Made by a program: the position numbers and the translations under genes
The notes under the pieces: model-generated
The model's input: only the letters and a program-made list of their open reading frames with translations
Database searches by the model: none
Told to the model about the DNA's origin: nothing
DNA from: Tubiluchus corallicola
Lineage: Eukaryota > Priapulida > Priapulimorpha > Priapulimorphida > Tubiluchidae
DNA: 60,000 nucleotides
NCBI GenBank assembly: GCA_030141605.1
Contig: JAQGDQ010000018.1
Location: forward strand, 374,001-434,000
Direction of reading: 5' to 3'
In this document: piece by piece, positions 15,001 through 26,700 of the stretch
How positions within the stretch are numbered: the stretch's first letter is position 1
Layout of the letters: every line of letters begins with the position of its first letter

Positions 15001-18000
15001 CCCACATAGGAACCATTTCAAATTAGCAACCGCGTTGAAGATATTTCAAAAACTTGCAGCTGATTTGCCGTTGATATCATTCGACGAAGCAGCACAGGGT
15101 TCACTAAACCACTCTAAATATTTTTTCTGTATAGGTGCGATGCCCGAGACCTGGATCCGCCATTCACCAGTAGCACAAACAAAAACTGGCATATGAAGCC
15201 CTCTTCATGATATGTACATACTAATTAGAAAGTTTGCAAAACAAAAACTTCAGACAGGGATCTCGATGGTAACTAGACGCACAAGATGTAATTAGCGATC
15301 AAGTCAAAGCTAAAATGGATGAAGACATACTCGTGTAGAATAAGACATACTCCGATAGAATGAGACCACTTTACAATTAACAACGTCTCTCGTAAGTTAG
15401 AGATGCCATGCAAATTTGACGAGAAAATAGACTTAGCTTTCCAAGAAGTGTTAGTGCTTACCAAAATGTTAATAAGTTCCATTGGCCAGAATTTTCTCAA
15501 GGATGCGAGCTGATTGACAGCTTGCCACAGATGCGCCACCGATGAACAAGACCTTAGAGACTTTTATGTCGATAGCTATCCAAATTGGAAACTTGCGAAG
15601 CTTCATTTTATTTAATTGCAAAACAGAGAAAGGAGAATCTAATCAGAAGTCGTAGGTTACACATTAAGAAGACTTCGCTCGAAAGATAAATTAAATGGCT
15701 ATCAGATGACGCTGTGCATGGAAAGGTTATTCAAAAAAAGCCTTTTAAATAAGAACCTAGCATTGGGGACACAACGAAGTAATATTTCGCGCTACACTTT
15801 CTCTAGTCTCGACCTTCCCATGTCGAAACGACTTGTATTCAACACTATTTTTAGATTAAAACATTGAAAATTCTGGAACTTCCATATATTTCAGATTTTT
15901 ACTTCACATGATAACATTCTACTGCAGAAACAGAAGTGACTGTTATTCTTCGGATTTCTTCACTTTGGTGTCTCTTTCGCGTTTTTGTCAGCATTTTCAC
16001 AAACACTTATAATTTCGACTTATTGTTGACGCTAGTTAATGACATCATGCATAGCGATTTCTGAGGTACCCCGTGTTATAACTCACCTCGCTATAGACAT
16101 GAATTTTCTATAAGGAAATTAACATGCGAACCAGCAAACCGCAGGCCATAAATAATTTTATAATGGAAACTCTGCAAAGAGCAATTAGTGTAGCAATTTA
16201 TATAAGCCAGAAATAGTGGCAATTTTTTTACTAAATATATATCTCAAACGCAAATTTAATGAGCATGCGCCTAAATGTTACCTTAATTTATTGCAAAATT
16301 GTCGTTTAACAGCTGTGCACGTCTTTGTGTATTATCAACATTAATTAAAACTCAAAATCCTCTTCCGACAGTGTGATCTTTAGTCAACATCAGGCTTTAG
16401 GTTGTCCGCTGTTATTGACTATAATCATAATCTCGCCTTTTCAATGAAATATTACCAAGTACCACACATTAACAGGCTGTTTCTCGTTATAACTTTTGAT
16501 TTCCCACCTCAGTGCTGTTTAGCAGCATTCTATAATCAATATAACAAAAAAAAACAATCTTCGGAAACTAAATCAAGAGAACTAGTAAGTGCCGGTCAGG
16601 TGTGCAAACCACCGTATTTCTAAAATTTGATCCAATTATCGAGTTTTAATCGCTATTCATGTCATCAGAAGCTTTCAAAGTCTACATTCGTAATGAGCGT
16701 CCACAAAAGAAATAAATCAATAAAATGCACTTACCTTAAAAAACTAAAGGATATTCCAGTTACATGCTAATTCCATAATTTAAGAAAACAGATCTCAGTA
16801 TAACTGGATGTCATTTTATTGACTGTCACTAATGATTTGCCCTGTGTAAGTAAAGAAATACGATTACAGATTACGCTTTTATTAACAATTTGAAAACTGA
16901 TATTTAAAGTATATGCAAAGTAAAATTCACAAGTATTGTAAAATGCAAAATTTGTCTTCATCAAGAGGAAATATACGAAATATATAAGTGAGTCACCCAC
17001 AAGTGAGTACCGATTGAATTTTGTGCCTAATTATAAGCACTGTGCTAACATCGGCCACTAAAGCGTGCGTATGTACGCTATCTTCATTGACAAATTTAAT
17101 AGACGTCCTGCCACTGTTTCTCATATTAACCATACCTAGTTAAACACTCGATTAACTAAAATGATTTAATTACTGTTACTGTTATTTAAAGTGATTTCTG
17201 CAAACAATACACGTCGAAAAGGTATGTTATATCGGTTCACCCAAAATAGATAAAAAGTGTTCATAATGTCGAATAGGCCAAGTCTGTAATTATCGTGACA
17301 AGCTAACATTACCATAAACTTGTTGAACAATAACGCTTCAAAAGAAACATTAAGTTCCCATCTCCACTTTATAGCGCGAAAAACGTTCCACCATACCACA
17401 ACATTACACAAATATCGAGAAATATGCGTTCGAAATAAGCATTCAGTCCGTATGCACAGTTTTGTACAAAGAAACAGTCTTGAACTGGCCAGGTGTAAAG
17501 AATGCGAGACTAGTCAGACCAAGTCGAGTATGACTTGCCATAGGGCAAAAATAGAAATCTGGTCTGAGCTGAACTGAGTGAATAAAACTCAGTGCTTACA
17601 ACTGTTTAGCTACATAGTTACAGTAGTTTTAAAATTCGTTAGAAATTTACTTGGGATGAACGTTCAATTAACCATATTGTTGATAGGCTGTTTTTTCTCA
17701 ATATAAAAGCGATTTATAACAACCCGATTTTTTAGGCTCCATTTAATAGGCTTTAATTGTAACTAAAAAAAAGAGTTGCTACTTTCCGCTTCCTGGTGTT
17801 AATGGCTTTACGTGGCTTGAAGACTTTGTCTGCTAAAATAGTAGCAATATAGTCATTGCAACGTGCAAATTTTATATTCGTAAAAAGGAAACCTAATAGA
17901 TATATTACTCAACACATGATCATATTAATGATGTTTACACTTTCCTTTTAACATAGTACATGTAACTAAGCTGTTAACACGTTACAACAAAATTTTTCGT

Positions 18001-19848
18001 TAAAGGACAAGAAAAGGGCTACCCGAAGTAGGTTTCAGAAAAATCACCTTAAAAAATTATATAACTTCATAGCAATTTTACGCATATATCGTACTCGCAA
18101 TGAAAGGAATTTTCGTTTGTCTTCATCTTAAATCTCCCGCAATACTGTTCCGAAATCACCATACATGACGTCACTACGCAAACGTAAATTATGTTCCATG
18201 CAAATCTATATTACCTAACTTTTCGCTTACCCGCTGGAAAGACTTATGTAACTAGAAAAGAAAATTATTAATTATTTAAAATGTTTTAACCAATTGGTAA
18301 AATGTCGCTGACTCACTCTCCAAGGTGTACCACTCACTAACCAAAAAAACACATTTTTAATCTTATTGACAAGATACAGTAATTTAAAATTTCCTCAATT
18401 AATGACATGTGTGCTACGAATGCTCTGATTATTTTTTCAAACTTTACACAATATTTTTTCAAATTTTATCTAAACTTGTTTCAAATGACAGTCGTCAAAA
18501 TGGCTGCGTTTAACAGTCATCGAGGGAGTTAAAATTTGCATGTTTTATACAACGTTTACTGCCGATTGAAGTTCTCTATGTAAAAAAGGCAGTATATAGG
18601 TGATATAAAATTTCAAGACGAATTTTTTAAGGTTTATGTATATGGAGGGTTTTCTTGTGTTTTAACATTAGTTTGTGAACCGTTGATAAAAACGAAGCCC
18701 AGTATGAAATTGGTTTATCGCTTAATCATGATAACATTAATTTTCATTCATTAGCATTCATTAAAATGAATTATTATTTTTAAAACACAAAACTCTCGCT
18801 TTTCCACGCAGTTAAGTAATCCTTACACATTACAAAGTGAACAGAACTGAAGTTTATTCAAACACATGAGTCATGACGGTTAAATTCGTCTATTCAATAA
18901 AAATTTCAATTGTTTTGAAATATTGATTTTTCAACGTTTCTCAGCTCCAATGGCTAAATGGTTTGACAGGCAATCAAAGAACTGGTTTTGAATGACATGC
19001 AAATTTTAATTGTAGTTTTATTCAGTAATGGAAACTTTTGGACTGCGTGGGATTAAATCAAAACTATATATCAGGGCTTTACGTACTCTCACAGCTATAT
19101 ATATCAGGGCTTTGCGTCTTAAAAATCAATAGTATACACTTTACATTTTCTATATTTTTAGCAAACAAAGAAAAATGTTTGAAAATTGGTCCAGATAAAT
19201 TAAAGCTGTGGGCAATTCTTTTAATCAAATTAGACGAAAACCTGAAGCGAACTACTGCACTACTGCTTTGCTATTTTTGCTACGTTCTTCGGAGCCCCCA
19301 AGAGCTTTAGAGATACAATGGAAAGTTGGGCAAATTGCAATGAGAACGTCTTTTACAGTCTATGAATGGTAAAGAAGGACTGTATGTTGTTAAAAAACCA
19401 TATTGTCAATTAGAATAGTGTGGTCCAAATTGTGCTTTGACTTCCCGCTAAACATTAGTTGCGATCGAAGGACCTCATCTCATGTTCTCGAAATAGTAAC
19501 GGTGTTTCAGCCAAAAAATAATTAAAAGGAATTGACAATAGGACCCAATTTATGTAATAATTTGCTGATACTTGATAGAAAAATGAAATCGTAGTGTATA
19601 GGAACTTTTGAGATAGACTATATTTCTATAACATCGTATTGTCTATCAATCAGTAACAACTACAAGGCGCAAAACCCAAGTGCGCTGCGTGTTTGGGGAA
19701 GGGGCACAAAAATAAACTCGGTTGGTTGTAGTTGAGCAGCTATAAAAATCAAGTGAAACGCAAGGGGACGAGTACTCCACTTCGCTCGCTCTCAGCTCCT
19801 TTGAGGGTCCACCTACCACCACCTGACAAGCACGTATGAATCCAGGCA
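9054..19848. other. no gene recognised; small tandem duplications only
   Basis: AT-rich, no supported coding exon. Local duplications: TTGAGCCGTTCAATTTCTA at 10526-10544 and 10548-10566; CTATATATCAGGGCTTT at 19064-19084, repeated with changes at 19095-19117. Open frames at 9837-10025, 12102-12371, 12546-12857, 14996-15196, 15273-15539 and 17320-17577 have no recognisable product. Confidence 0.5.
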
Positions 19849-19956
19849 AAAAAGTCACAGATTAAGTCATAGGAAAAAACGAAATAATCATAACCCTAAA
19901 TTAACCTTAACCGTAACCCTAACCCCAACCCTAGCTAAAATTAATAGTGACTTTTT
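19849..19956. repeat. hairpin-flanked telomere-like repeat
   Basis: Arms AAAAAGTCAC plus ATTAA at 19849-19865 and the reverse complement at 19941-19956 enclose a degenerate CCCTAA tract (ATAACCCTAAATTAACC, CCGTAACCCTAACCCC). A more GC-rich stretch precedes it at about 19650-19840; I cannot tell whether that belongs to the same element. Confidence 0.6.
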
Positions 19957-22900
19957 ACTGTGTTTGGTTCCAATTACTTCTGTACTGCACATAAACACAG
20001 TACATTTTAAGGTTCTGTCGTGAAAGTTTGCTGCTAATTAATATAATTTTAATTTTTATCTCGTTTTGGTGTAGTTGACTGACAATTTGTTCGCTTTCAT
20101 CCAGTTAACAGTCTTTTAAGCTATATTAGTACGATGTTCTACATATGTATCAGAGTAAGTTAGGAAAAAGCTAGCCATCTGCAAAAAGCATGTGTTTTGA
20201 GATCAACAATGAAAGTTAGATCATTAATATAGATAAGAAAAAGCGGCGGTCTTGTGCTGCACCACTGTATATTAGTCTGTATATTCTGTCTATATAGATA
20301 CACGCTTTCCGTTTAATTGGCTATTTGTACTAGGTCGTTCTAGCGCAGAACATCTTTTCAAGTTGGTGCAAAAATTGAGTAGCTGCAAATAATCAAAATT
20401 AATGACGCTATCGCTTTATATTGGGATTTACGTGCTAAACACTCATGTATATACTTTGTAGATTTTAACCTAGTTATCTGTATGCATGTTGTTTTTATAT
20501 AATTTTCTAAGTTGCTTTTATTTATTTTTGCGTACAGTATGTAGAACTAGTTTCGTTACATACATGTATTTCACTGAGTAAAAGTGTAATACTGAGGTAT
20601 TCTACTGTAATCAGAGTCATAATAAAAAGATTTATTAACATCACTCTTGTAACTTATATGAATGACATCGCCTGCATGGGCAGTCAAAGAGATGAGCTGC
20701 CGTTGTGCACTCTATCTCAGTCCACAATTCCACTCATTAAAAAGCTTGTTTCACTTGGCTATAGTAGTGCTTAAAACATTTTTCTTAGACACCTTCTATT
20801 GAACAATCTGAAAACACCAAGGAATGAAGTTTTGCTGTGTTAGTATTGATGACAGGCTACAATGTGGATGTAGCTAATAGCTCTGGGCCAGGGTGTTACA
20901 AGGACAGTCTTATAGGTGGGATATTCACAGCATGGTGACTGCACCGGCCGTCTCTTTATACAAAGTTAATATTGTTTGTAAGGATTTAGCTTTGTGAACA
21001 CACAGCAGTACAAATCTGTAAAATCTATAAAGCATTTACGGGAGTGAAACTCCAGTACAAATCTGTGAAGCATTTACGAGAGTGAAACTCGTTAGTAAAC
21101 CCGGCATGTTAGGAACTTACTGTACAGTCATAGCTGAAGGCTCTTTATAAAGGCGTAGGCTATTCGGTCTGCGACGTAGAAGCATTTGGGCTCAGTTCTC
21201 AAAATAATTCCCGTGATAACCACAAAGTAAAGTGGTTAAAGATAATTTTTGCTTGTAACGTACGTTTTCAAGTTTTATCAAAAAGTGTAATACTGTATTA
21301 CAGCAAGGCTGCACGACGAGACGCAACGGCATACTGTATATAATGTTATCGCCTTGTGTCCACATTTTGTGTCATACTTTCCGAATTCCGCATACAGATA
21401 ATTATTACAAATTATGAAAAAAACTTTTCCTGAAAATAACAAGTTTGTTTATTGTACACAAACGTGACAACATTGTTACGTACATGTACATAAAAGTAAC
21501 GTTCTTAATGTACACAGTCGATGATTATGACTATGTTATCCTACTGTCAACTATAGAGATTTTAACAAAAGCTCTTAAGACCACAGTTCATAAAAAAACT
21601 TCACAACACGTTAAAAACACTAACCCATGAGATGTCGTTGCTAATCTGTCGAAAGTAATTCAGAAAACACATTTACTAGCAACTTTTGATTAAATCTGAC
21701 TAAGATAAACAACATAATTGTCACAATAAAATAATTAACAATTGCTTACTTCATTACACAGACAAAAAGTATAAGAATAGGTGACTGATTTTTGTGCATA
21801 TCATGAACAGTGTTAGCCTATATTTGTGAATTTTCTGGAAAACTATACGAACATTCCTATAAAACAAAAAAAACATTTATGACCGCTGTGACGAAATATG
21901 AAAATTTGCGTAATGTAAAGAAATCCTCAATGACTAAATGCAAAAAAATTAATATACAAACAGTCCAAGTCATAAAACTGTTAATTTGGAACACAAACTT
22001 ACAATTCGAGCATCTCGAAACAAAAATAAAAGCAACATTACCCTACACAATTGACGTATGTACACAAAGCTGAAAGATATATGTATAACATGCTTCCTTT
22101 ATTAGTACAACATGCTTGGTAATTATTATAATCGTGAAAATGTTACAGAATCATCAATTTTTAACAAGCGATTCACAGTTAAATATGTGATATGTCTGTA
22201 TAAAACAATAAAACTTATTTCACAACGTGTAAAATATTATGTACACCATGTTTATAAACTACATGCCTTACTCAAAAATATTAAAAGCAGAGAATTGAGA
22301 CTGAATATAATAATCTTCACTGTACAAGGCATTTTGCTTATATACATAGAGAATTTGTTTCTGAATCATAAGTAATGAGTCCAGGCAATGAATAAGGCAA
22401 ACCGAGCTAAGTCACAAGGCATGTAGAAATTTTGGTATAATCCACTATTATTAACTTGAGCATAAAGTAAGTGTTCAAAAGTGCCTAATTTAATTATTAA
22501 CATCGACAGTGCCTTTCTCAACACAAAATCAAGTTGTGGGTGGTAATTACAATCCTAAGTTTACAATGACAAGAAAACAAATATTATATAACAAACTTGA
22601 CTTCATAAATTTATGTAGCCTTACATAATTAATATTAATTACACTTTAATTTTTTCCGTGACAATAAAACTATTAAAATAGAAACTTATCTATACTAATA
22701 AACTTTCCACAAATAAAACAAGACTAATTACTGTTAAAACAAGTTTGCACTGTAGCACGTTCAATAAGTCTTGACAGGAAAAAACAACTGTAGTTATGAT
22801 TTCTTGGAAAAACAGAAGGACTTACCTGCAATATACCGAATAAAGCTAAAAACTATATTTTCAACTCATCAAAAACTGATGTGGTCATAAAAAACTGTGG

Positions 22901-22961
22901 CATGGAAGACCATAAAATTTAGAGCAAAACATACACTACTTCCTAGAGTCTTGGTCATTCT
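19957..22961. other. no gene recognised downstream of lrp1; one tandem duplication
   Basis: AT-rich sequence between the telomere-like repeat and the candidate lrp1 poly(A) signal. A duplication occurs at 21006-21052 and 21053-21090 (CAGTACAAATCTGT ... GAGTGAAACTC). Lysine- and asparagine-rich open frames near 21445-22375 reflect base composition. Confidence 0.5.
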
Positions 22962-23567
22962 TTTATTAAATTTTGCTATCTACTTGTCATTAAGTATTAC
23001 TTCCTAGGCAACAACACTGCCTTCCTAATTTGTGTTAAGTAAATTCCAGTATAATAGGTGACTTATCATACACTATTTATATTAGATAGCTATTTTCCAT
23101 TCACAACCTTTTTTACATAATTATGCGAGTCACATTACATTCATTACAGTCACGTGCTAATCATTTCACATGGTGCCGTTCTTTTAGATAACCCTTGCTA
23201 GTAGGCTCTTGGCGTTTCTTGATGTAGGTGATGTTACCTGCACAAATTTTACCTGTGTTGTAAAAATATGCACACATAACATGGTGTAGTAAATCAGAAT
23301 ACAAATCTAATTTGTGCAAGGCTACATTGTCAAAATCGCTCGTACGTTGTACAAAACTACAATTAATGTACATCACTTGGAAACCAGCACTTTCTCGAAT
23401 TACGCGACCTTGGCGATTTAACACGACACTTCATAGTTAATCAGTGACAACTTTTTTGGTGGTACCAGGGTGATCTGGTAAATTTCTATATACACTCCGT
23501 TTTGTCAGTTATTTTCTAAGTATCCTAGACATTTTCAAAATTAATCACAGCAAGTATAAGCTCTGTG
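22962..23567 (-). other. probable lrp1 3' UTR with candidate poly(A) signal
   Basis: Sequence after the stop codon contains no further coding signal. The first AATAAA on the sense strand is at 22962-22967 (TTTATT on the plus strand), about 600 nt past the stop. Choice of this signal is a guess; others occur further down, near 22100 and 21450. Confidence 0.4.
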
Positions 23568-23717
23568 TTATGAGTAGGAGACGTCTCCATCCAATCCGCC
23601 TCCATCACCTCCTCCAGATCCTGGGAATAATAAACCTTTTGTCTCCTCGGTGGGTTTCTGTGCCTTGCTTGAATCATTATAAAGGGTCTCATACATCGGA
23701 TTGGAAAAATTTGTTGA
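23568..23717 (-). CDS. lrp1: lrp1 last coding exon: distal NPxYxxL and C-terminus
   Basis: Acceptor TTTCAG at 23718; TAA stop at 23568-23570; 49 codons plus stop in phase 0. It begins [19 protein letters not shown] is at 23691-23702 and forms NPxYxxL, the same arrangement as the distal human endocytosis motif NPVYATLY. A KGLL dileucine follows, as in the human KRELL. The C-terminus is glycine-rich ([19 protein letters not shown]), unlike vertebrates. An overlapping open frame on the opposite strand has no support. Confidence 0.95.
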   Translation of the reverse strand, partial: STNFSNPMYETLYNDSSKAQKPTEETKGLLFPGSGGGDGGGLDGDVSYS

Positions 23718-26700
23718 CTGAAAGAGAAACACAAGCTTGTATTACCAGCCAATTTACAACAGAAAGTAAATATACAATTTCAGACATATATAACTTCAGT
23801 GAAAGTCATAACTGGCAAGAAACAACTGATTTGATTTTACTTGAATGTGTTGATATGAAAAAGAAATTGATGTCTGACTTTTTTGCTATCAGGGTAATGG
23901 GTGATGTTGACGTGTGTTATAAGGAAGACAATTCAGATCTGCTTTGCCTAGCTAGGCTGTAGCTTATTGGTAAGGTTAGCTAGTTCTAATTGTAAGGTTT
24001 CGCATTCAGGTCCCGAAAGTTCCAAGATTTCTTCTTACCTCAGGAGCACGTAATTAATCATTAAGATAATATTAACATAATTGTCGTTTAACATGAACTG
24101 TCAGGTATGTTAATTCTGGCTTTAGCAATTAAGATTTATTGATGTAATATATCCAGCTTACTAAATTAATTAGTTTATTAATTAGTGGCACTGACTGACT
24201 GTTTCCTACAAGGAAGAGATTTCAGACACTCTGCCAGATGGGTTTTTGGCTCAGGGACAGAGCATGAAAGTTCCAGCTGAAATTTTTCAGCCTCAATTTT
24301 GAGTTAATTTGCCCTTTTCTGAAGTCAGTTTCAATCAGTAATCTGATTAACTTGGAATTTCTTGTCATAAATGGCAATTGGCTCCTATGCATATACGAAT
24401 AATCATTTGATCCGTATTTCACTTTACGTCATTGGAGAGTTTCAGGCTCCACTCACTAGAGATAGGCGGTAAGGGAACCAAGCAAACTTGATTATAGTGT
24501 CAAACTTTAGCTTTAGTTTTTGAAAACTAAAGGTAAATTATAATCGCCAGTATTGTTTGAAAATGGCTACAGAAAAAGATAAAAACATTGCTATCATCAT
24601 AATTACATTAAGTATTGTTCTCAAAAAAATTGTAAGTTAAATTGCTACATAAATTGCTTATTACACAAAAGAATCATACCTTGTCATCTCTAAATGCTAA
24701 TGTTGATTCTTCCATCTCTGCACCTGCTTCATCATCATAATCTCGCATATACATAGGATTATTGATTTCCACATTAGCATTGTCAGTCATCCTCATGTGG
24801 ATGAAGCCTTTGTTTCGCAATCGCTTTCGGTAGCACACGATAGCAATGACAATGAGAATCAGCAGAATGACTACGGCAATAGAAGCAACTATTGGAACCA
24901 CAATACCTGCAAAAAACTTGCAATTATTATTGACTCGGCAGAAGATTATCAAAAATCCATTTTTGCAAGTTTAAGATGGTATCAGCTTCAGAGGTCAGTG
25001 TCAGCTTGCACAGCTTGTATGGGGATGACAACAATGCATCACCTTGCATAGGGACGACAGATATACAAAGTATGCAAGGAATGATAGAGATGCAATTTTA
25101 TGGGATGACAGCAACGTATCAATTTGCACAGGGATGACAACCATGAGCAATGTATCACCTTGCACGGGATGACAGCAACATATCAACGTGCACAGAGATG
25201 ATAACCTGAGTGACGTATGAGCCTCCCCGGGAATGACAACTGCGAGCGATGTATCAACTTGCACGGGAATGATATACGTTAACAAAACTTGCTTGAGAAT
25301 GACAACCATGAGCAATCTATTAACCTGCAAGGGGATGACAACGATGAGTTGTATCAACTTGCATGGGGAGGACAATCGCGAGCAAAGTATCAACTTGCAT
25401 AGGGAATGACAATCGTGAGTGACATAGCTTGTATGGGGATGGCAACCACGAGCGTGAATGATGTATTAGCTTTCACAGAGATACAAGACTTCTGAACAAG
25501 TTAATTCACTGTGCACTAATGTGGGACTAACTGACATTGGAACAAAATTATTACAAACAGTTACAGTCATGCACTACACAAGTTAGCACAGTTTTTCCAG
25601 TGCAGTATAATTCCATTAAATATATCAACTGCTCATTGTGTACGAGTTACGTAAATTCTATTTCAATGGAAGTCATATTTTTCACTGTAGACCCTTACTT
25701 TGATTGGCCATTAGTCATGTTTGGGGCGATTATCATAAAAAATAACTTGCTGTACTGTACCCCATGTGTTATTTTTGACTGCCAAACATTAGCAAAATAG
25801 ATATTTTTTTATTATGATCAATATAATATGCACCTTTTTGCTCTTCCATGGAAACGGACTGGCGAATTTCACAGCGTTGGCCAGAATAACCTGGTCTACA
25901 GCTAGAAAAACAAATGTGTTACAGATCTCAAGTGCTGTTTTCACAAAAATATAATAGCTATCAACAAAAAAATTAAGAAGTAAGAAGCATAAAATTGATG
26001 CTAGAAGCAGAAAGACTGAACAACAAACATACATGCACTCGGCTGGTTCCTCGGCATGTGGGCGAACACATGTTGCACCATTAAAGCATCTATTCATGCA
26101 TGGGTTTATACTTCTTTGCGTACATTTGGGGCCGCTCCATTCACTTGTGCAACTAAAACCAGAAGCAGCAGATAGATATAACTTAATGCAGTACAGAAAA
26201 TTAAAAAAAGAACAAAAAAGCATGTCAATGCATTTCTTTGAAATTACACAAAATTTTATCAGCAGTGAATTATTTAAATGGAAAGAAAACAAAAGCAAGA
26301 AACGTAAAGCCAGCAAAAAATCACTAAGATTAAATAATATTTAAGCTTATGTATAACAGCACTGTTTATAAGTATGCAAGTTACAAATACTAAGCACAAA
26401 ATCATTTAATTTACAGTCCGTTTGAATTATACAAAATATTTAAATAATTTAGACCCTTTTTACACCACAGATACATAACACGCAAACAAAAAACGACAGC
26501 TTAATACACAGTAAACGTAAACACGATCCTCATTGTATAAAAATTACTTACATGCAGACAGGCTTATGCTTTGTGAGCTGACAAGTGCCACCATTTTTGC
26601 AGATGTTATTTGGACAGCGGCCACTATAGAGAGAATGCTCACACTGTTCTCCAGTGTATGTGGGTAAGCAACTGCACTTCGCTATTTTATTAAGAGTCTG

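Noticed and set aside
15416-15660. Minus-strand frame containing VLFIGGASVASCQSARIL
   Set aside because: Briefly suggested a paired-box or enzyme fragment, but the motif does not fit either and the frame is about 60 codons.
23570-23962. Plus-strand open frame of 130 codons
   Set aside because: Antisense to the last lrp1 coding exon and its intron; no family match.
24797-25051. Plus-strand open frame of 84 codons
   Set aside because: Shadow of the transmembrane exon on the other strand.
25006-25460. Regularly spaced repeats that might suggest a CRISPR array
   Set aside because: Host is eukaryotic, units are degenerate and directly tandem, with no unique spacers.
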